Of a DNA stretch of 9,016 nucleotides, positions 5,587 to 9,016 are shown one piece after another (positions within the stretch are counted from its first letter, which is position 1; every line of letters begins with the position of its first letter). The stretch spans positions 1 through 9,016 of the forward strand of contig CACXHM010000203.1 in NCBI GenBank assembly GCA_902767465.1, given 5' to 3'. The position numbers were made by a program, and so were the translations under genes. Under the pieces are notes generated by a model. It made no database searches and was not told where the DNA came from. It saw only the letters and a program-made list of their open reading frames with translations. The DNA is from an uncultured Bacteroidia bacterium (GTDB lineage: Bacteria; Bacteroidota; Bacteroidia; Bacteroidales; UBA932).

Positions 5587-6999
5587 ATGGACGGATACAG
5601 ACAAAAAGGCAGCGGATCATATCTTGCCGGTATAGTGCTGGTTGCTGTTATCGGAGGCTTGCTGTTCGGATATGACACTGCCGTGATTTCCGGGGCCGAA
5701 AGGGGGTTGCAGGCCTTTTTTGGTAGTGCTTCTGATTTTGCATACTCCGATGCCCTTCATGGATTCACCACTTCCAGTGCCCTTATAGGATGCATTATCG
5801 GTGCCATGATTTCAGGATTGCTTGCATCCCACCTCGGGCGCAAACGTTCCCTCTTTGCCGCAGGCATATTGTTCTTTCTTTCGGCACTTGGCTCTTACAA
5901 TCCCGAGTTCCTCTTCTTCCAGAAGGGGGTGGCTACGAAGGGGCTGCTGGTGGCATTTAACTTCTACCGCATCCTTGGTGGTGTCGGGGTTGGCCTGGCC
6001 TCAGCTCTCTGTCCTATGTACATTGCGGAAGTGTCGCCTGCGAACAAGCGTGGCACTCTCGTGTCGTGGAATCAGTTTGCAATTATCTTCGGGCAGCTGG
6101 TCGTGTATTTTGTGAACTTCCTCATTATCCGCAGCCATGCGAATGATCCTGCGCTTGTTGAATGGACCAACAGCATCGGCTGGAGGGTTATGTTCGTGAG
6201 CGAAGCCGTGCCCGCCGCCGCTTTTACCCTGCTTATCCTGCTGGTGCCGGAAACTCCGCGCTACCTTGCCTTGAACGGGGAGGATGACATGGCTTTAACC
6301 GTTCTGAGCAACATTAACGGCGAAGCGAAAGCCCGCGAAATCCTTGCCGACATCAAAGCCACCGCAGTTGAAAAAACAGAAAAGCTCTTCAGCTACGGCT
6401 GGCTCGTGGTTTTCATTGGCTGCATGCTGAGTGTCTTCCAACAAATCATAGGTATCAATGCCGTGCTGTATTTCGCCCCTCGCATCTTTGAATCTATGGG
6501 AATGGGCAATCCAATGTTCCAGACGGTGCTGATGGGCATAATCAATATCAGTTTTACATTGGTTGCGGTTTTTACGGTGGAGAAACTGGGCCGCAAGCCA
6601 CTTCTCATCACGGGATCTCTCGGCATGGCTTTGGGGGCCATAGGAGTGGCGCTTTCAAATGTTGTGACGCTGCCTGCAGTAGTGCCGGTCGTGAGCATCA
6701 TGGTTTACAGCGCCTGCTTCATGTTCAGCTGGGGCCCTATCTGCTGGGTGTATATTTCGGAACTTTTCCCAAATACCATCCGCAGCCAGGCGACAGCGCT
6801 TGCCGTGGCCTTCCAGTGGATATTCAATTTCGTGGTTTCCAGCACCTTCGTGCCTCTGTATAACTACAGCCACTTCCTGGCATATGCCATTTATGGGGCC
6901 GTATGCGTGCTTGCCGCCGTATTCGTGTGGAGGCTCGTCCCGGAAACAAAAGGAAAAACGCTCGAGGACATGACAGCTCTGTGGCGGAATTTAGAATAA
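5587..6999 (+). CDS. xylE: XylE-like D-xylose/H+ symporter (MFS)
   Basis: This 470-residue, 12-helix inner-membrane transporter of the MFS sugar porter family brings in a sugar with a proton. Family motifs occur in order: LFGYDTAVISG with Asp30 (the protonated Asp27 of E. coli XylE), GRKRS (84-88), PMYIAE (143-148), PETPRYL (221-227), QQIIGIN (285-291), GRKPLL (335-340), WGPICWVYISELFP (382-395) and PETKGKTLED (452-461). Residues matching the xylose-binding ones of E. coli XylE are present: Gln163, Gln285, Gln286, Asn291, Trp387 and Gln410 (for Q168, Q288, Q289, N294, W392 and Q415), by motif alignment done by eye. The start is 2 nt after the xylA stop. Together with the operon partners, this makes xylose the most likely substrate, although arabinose or glucose cannot be excluded. 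Confidence 0.93.
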   Translation: MDGYRQKGSGSYLAGIVLVAVIGGLLFGYDTAVISGAERGLQAFFGSASDFAYSDALHGFTTSSALIGCIIGAMISGLLASHLGRKRSLFAAGILFFLSALGSYNPEFLFFQKGVATKGLLVAFNFYRILGGVGVGLASALCPMYIAEVSPANKRGTLVSWNQFAIIFGQLVVYFVNFLIIRSHANDPALVEWTNSIGWRVMFVSEAVPAAAFTLLILLVPETPRYLALNGEDDMALTVLSNINGEAKAREILADIKATAVEKTEKLFSYGWLVVFIGCMLSVFQQIIGINAVLYFAPRIFESMGMGNPMFQTVLMGIINISFTLVAVFTVEKLGRKPLLITGSLGMALGAIGVALSNVVTLPAVVPVVSIMVYSACFMFSWGPICWVYISELFPNTIRSQATALAVAFQWIFNFVVSSTFVPLYNYSHFLAYAIYGAVCVLAAVFVWRLVPETKGKTLEDMTALWRNLE

Positions 7000-7006
7000 A
7001 TGAACG

Positions 7007-7375
7007 ATGAATATTAACGGAATCATAGTGGGGGCTGCAGTCTTCCTCATCATAGGAATCTGCCACCCGGTCACCATCAAACTGGAATATTATTACGGCC
7101 GGAAGGGCTGGTGGTTCTTCTTTATCGCAGGACTTGCTTTTACCGCTGCGTCTCTCATGCTGAAAGGACAGATCCTGTCCACCATAGCGGGAGCTTTTGC
7201 TTTCTCGTGCTACTGGGGCATACACGAGGTGCTGTCACAGGAGATGCGGGTATTGCGCGGGTGGTTTCCGGAAAATCCGGCCCGCCATGACTATTATGAA
7301 CGACGCCGTAAAGAACTGGGAGACATCCTGAAGGACTCTCCCAGCCACGATCACCTCAAGGAAAAACTTGGGTAA
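7007..7375 (+). CDS. DUF4491 small membrane protein
   Basis: This 122-residue protein of unknown function has three hydrophobic segments (about residues 4-20, 34-52 and 56-72) followed by a charged cytoplasmic-type tail. The pattern SCYWGIHEVLSQEMRVLRGWFPENPAR (67-93) matches what I recall of DUF4491, a small-protein family common in Bacteroidales. The start is 7 nt after the symporter stop, so it is probably the last gene of the xylose transcript. An ATG at 7000 gives only a five-codon frame and is not used. Its 3' end overlaps the convergent lipoprotein gene by 20 bp. Nothing ties it biochemically to xylose; cotranscription is the only link. Confidence 0.8.
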   Translation: MNINGIIVGAAVFLIIGICHPVTIKLEYYYGRKGWWFFFIAGLAFTAASLMLKGQILSTIAGAFAFSCYWGIHEVLSQEMRVLRGWFPENPARHDYYERRRKELGDILKDSPSHDHLKEKLG

Positions 7376-8018
7376 GCCTGTCCGATTCTGACATATCCTG
7401 TGGATTGGTTCCCGGCTGGCCTTGGGGTATTTCCTGTCCGATCATGGCAAACAGCTGCTGCCAATACAGGGGAAATTCCCCCTCGGAATTTTTGAAATTC
7501 ATTGGTTTGCTGTCGAACAGATATCCTCCGTCGGCAGTACGGTAGCTTTCGCGTACCAGTTCCGAGCAGTACATCGCTTCGTTGTCTTCCAAGAACCATA
7601 CGTCGTATGGGCGTCCCAGGAAGCGCTTGGCATTCTCTACATATGATGCGGCCGAAGAATCATCCTTCAGCCTCTTCACGATAAACACGGGAAGCGATCC
7701 GTCTTTGAGAGTGAAGTCTTTCAGCATGGTGTCGAGAGGATGGCGGTCGACCCCATGTTTTATGGTTGCGTCTATGATCCATATGGTATCATTTCCGACT
7801 TCGGCAATCGCCACGTGTATGAGGTTCAGATCTCCTTTTCCCGTGGCATCGCTGATGGCGCTGCCCATGGAATCATCGTCCAGGGAGTAATCGGCAGGTA
7901 TTCCCGCAAAAACAAGGTCTCCGGTGCGCAGGTTCGCCTTTAGGGCTGCCACTTTATCCTGGCCGCGGCCGCAACCGGCAAGGGCCGCAACGATTAATAT
8001 GAATATGATTCTTTTCAT
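7356..8018 (-). CDS. YiiX/YebB-like NlpC/P60 cysteine peptidase lipoprotein
   Basis: The 220-residue precursor begins with a lipoprotein signal (MKRIIFILIVAALAGC); the lipobox LAGC puts the lipidated cysteine at residue 16. The mature part has the features of the permuted NlpC/P60-like (YiiX/YebB, Peptidase_C92) fold. These are TGDLVF (32-37), a His before the Cys (HVAIAEV, His68), and then the nucleophile Cys151 in YDVWFLEDNEAMYCSELV. His preceding Cys is the permuted order for this superfamily. Members are thought to cut amide or ester bonds, but this branch has no settled substrate. It probably sits in the periplasm or outer membrane. The gene is convergent with DUF4491 (20-bp overlap) and divergent from the ZIP gene. 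The catalytic assignment is by motif only. Confidence 0.82.
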   Translation of the reverse strand: MKRIIFILIVAALAGCGRGQDKVAALKANLRTGDLVFAGIPADYSLDDDSMGSAISDATGKGDLNLIHVAIAEVGNDTIWIIDATIKHGVDRHPLDTMLKDFTLKDGSLPVFIVKRLKDDSSAASYVENAKRFLGRPYDVWFLEDNEAMYCSELVRESYRTADGGYLFDSKPMNFKNSEGEFPLYWQQLFAMIGQEIPQGQPGTNPQDMSESDRLTQVFP

Positions 8019-8045
8019 GCCAAATGCTTAGTCTTGTATTTTTTT

Positions 8046-8053
8046 CAAAATTA
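8046..8053 (-). promoter_or_regulatory. Candidate -7 box for the lipoprotein gene
   Basis: The minus strand reads TAATTTTG, matching TAnnTTTG. It lies 27 nt before the ATG at 8018, a more ordinary leader than at the neighbouring genes. A TTTG further upstream is 23 nt away, slightly longer than the usual spacing. The assignment is tentative. Confidence 0.35.
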
Positions 8054-8096
8054 AGCAAAAATGCTCAACTTCGGGCCAAATAGACAGAAAAAAAGA

Positions 8097-8104
8097 TATC
8101 TTTG
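8097..8104 (+). promoter_or_regulatory. Candidate -7 box for the ZIP transporter gene
   Basis: TATCTTTG matches TAnnTTTG and lies only 5 nt before the ATG at 8110, which predicts an almost leaderless transcript. The region upstream has no clear -33 element; TTCG at 8070-8073 is 23 nt away. Confidence 0.45.
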
Positions 8105-8109
8105 TCAGC

Positions 8110-8880
8110 ATGATTACAGGTAATGTCATACTTGCTCTGCTGATTCCTTTCGCAGGCACGGCGCTGGGTTCTGCCTTTGTCTTTTTTATGCGAAAAGACA
8201 TGCCGGAGCTTGTCAGGAAGGCACTTCTCGGGTTTGCGTCAGGAGTGATGGTGGCCGCATCGGTGTGGTCGCTTCTTATACCATCCATGGAAATGACTCC
8301 AGGGAATGTGCTGCCGGCTACAGTGGGACTCCTTGCCGGCTTTGCCTTCCTTTTGCTTATCGACAGGGTTACTCCTCACCTTCATCTCGTGGGAGGACCG
8401 GAGGGCCCGCGCAGCCGTCTTTCCCGCACCACCATGCTTGCCCTTGCCGTCACCATCCACAACCTTCCGGAAGGAATGGCCGTGGGCGTGGCGGTTGCCG
8501 GCGCGATGGGGGAAGGTTCCGGCATCAGTATAGCCGCCGCACTTGCCTTGTCGCTTGGTATCGCCATTCAGAACGTTCCCGAAGGAGCCATTATCTCCAT
8601 GCCTTTGCGTTCAGAAGGCAATAGCCGTTCCAGATCTTTTCTGATCGGGGCGCTGAGTGGTGTGGTCGAACCCATAGGAGGCGTTCTGGTGTTATTGCTG
8701 GCATCGGTGGTGACGGGGCTGATGCCGTATCTGCTGTCTTTTGCCGCGGGGGCGATGCTTTATGTGGTAATCGAAGAACTGGTTCCGGAAGCTTCCGAAG
8801 GCAGTCATTCCAACATCGGCACCATAGGATTTGCGATTGGATTTGCCCTAATGATGGTGCTTGACGTGTTGTTGGGATAA
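8110..8880 (+). CDS. ZIP-family divalent metal transporter
   Basis: This 256-residue inner-membrane protein has about eight hydrophobic segments and the ZIP family's binuclear metal site. The motifs are HNLPEG (His117, Asn118, Glu121) in the fourth helix, QNVPEG (Gln154, Asn155, Glu158) in the fifth, Glu187 in VVEPIGG, and EELVPE (221-226). ZIP proteins move zinc and other divalent metals (iron, manganese) towards the cytoplasm. This sequence looks closest to the GufA/ZupT-like bacterial branch. Between helices 3 and 4 is a short loop containing PHLHLVGGPEGP, whose two histidines could bind metal. The start is set by the hydrophobic first helix and the TATCTTTG box 5 nt upstream. Metal preference cannot be judged from sequence. 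Confidence 0.88.
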   Translation: MITGNVILALLIPFAGTALGSAFVFFMRKDMPELVRKALLGFASGVMVAASVWSLLIPSMEMTPGNVLPATVGLLAGFAFLLLIDRVTPHLHLVGGPEGPRSRLSRTTMLALAVTIHNLPEGMAVGVAVAGAMGEGSGISIAAALALSLGIAIQNVPEGAIISMPLRSEGNSRSRSFLIGALSGVVEPIGGVLVLLLASVVTGLMPYLLSFAAGAMLYVVIEELVPEASEGSHSNIGTIGFAIGFALMMVLDVLLG

Positions 8881-8891
8881 AAGAAATTTAG

Positions 8892-8899
8892 TATTTTTG
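8892..8899 (+). promoter_or_regulatory. Candidate promoter of uvrA
   Basis: TATTTTTG matches TAnnTTTG, 9 nt before the uvrA ATG. A TTG at 8869-8871, within the last codons of the ZIP gene, is 20 nt upstream and fits a -33 element. The spacing is the best of the candidate promoters in this window. Confidence 0.5.
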
Positions 8900-8908
8900 C
8901 TCTTCACT

Positions 8909-9016
8909 ATGAACGGGGAGAAATACATAAAGATACGCGGTGCAAAGGCCCATAACCTGAAGAATGTAAACGTGGACATTCCGCGTGGGAAATTCACGGT
9001 GATCACGGGACTGAGC
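8909..9016 (+). CDS. uvrA: Excinuclease ABC subunit A, N-terminal fragment (runs off the window)
   Basis: Only 36 codons are visible. The sequence IKIRGAKAHNLKNVNVDIP is the very conserved UvrA N-terminus. It is followed by FTVITGLS, which leads into the first Walker A motif (GLSGSGKSS), cut by the window edge. UvrA is the damage-recognising ATPase of nucleotide excision repair and is usually about 940 residues. The ATG at 8909 fits the family start (MNGEKYIKIRGA) and follows a TATTTTTG box by 9 nt. It lies 28 nt after the ZIP gene and probably has its own promoter. Confidence 0.95.
   Translation, partial: MNGEKYIKIRGAKAHNLKNVNVDIPRGKFTVITGLS

Noticed and set aside
4436..5620. 394-codon open frame antisense to xylA
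   Set aside because: It lies wholly opposite a well-conserved xylA with every active-site residue. The translation matches no family I know, and long antisense frames are common over codon-biased genes.
7422..7943. Several plus-strand open frames opposite the lipoprotein gene
   Set aside because: They are short, overlap one another, lack family resemblance and lie opposite a gene with a clear lipobox and catalytic motifs.
8265..8624. Plus-strand frame of 119 codons within the ZIP gene
   Set aside because: The composition is arginine-, serine- and proline-rich, typical of an out-of-frame reading. The ZIP frame has conserved HNLPEG and QNVPEG motifs.

Overview
The window looks like a piece of chromosome from a Bacteroidota bacterium, most likely a Bacteroidales gut-type lineage; the genus cannot be fixed from the sequence. 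The evidence is TAnnTTTG-type promoter boxes, no clear Shine-Dalgarno sequences, a xylB-xylA-xylE xylose cassette of the Bacteroides kind, a DUF4491 protein, and RecO and Y1-transposase sequences of Bacteroidetes character.

Layout from left to right. (1) The 3' part of recO (recombinational repair), whose 5' end lies outside the window. (2) A REP-associated-type Y1 (HUH) tyrosine transposase gene at 760-1707. It is bracketed by two near-identical 28-nt palindromes, at 604-631 and 1729-1756, in the same orientation. (3) A DMT/EamA-type permease on the minus strand, divergent from (4) a xylose operon: xylulokinase xylB, xylose isomerase xylA, a XylE-like sugar/H+ symporter and, 7 nt further on, a small DUF4491 membrane protein. 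(5) A minus-strand lipoprotein of the YiiX/YebB-like NlpC/P60 cysteine peptidase type, overlapping DUF4491 tail to tail. (6) A divergent ZIP-family metal transporter. (7) The first 36 codons of uvrA (nucleotide excision repair), running off the right edge.

The xylose genes form a complete uptake-to-pentose-phosphate route: the symporter imports xylose, XylA isomerises it to xylulose, and XylB phosphorylates that to xylulose 5-phosphate. No xylose regulator is visible in the window.

The most interesting structure is the repeat family. A third copy of the transposase-flanking palindrome lies in reverse orientation between xylB and xylA. In all three copies the palindrome is followed, in its own orientation, by exactly 33 nt and then GAATCAGT, giving a 69-nt composite unit. 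In the third copy the GAATCAGT end lies inside the last codons of xylB. This looks like a transposase with its own dispersed REP-like or non-autonomous elements, caught inside a catabolic operon.

A second pattern is that candidate promoter boxes sit only 5-9 nt before the start codons of xylB, the EamA gene, the ZIP gene and uvrA. That would give nearly leaderless transcripts.
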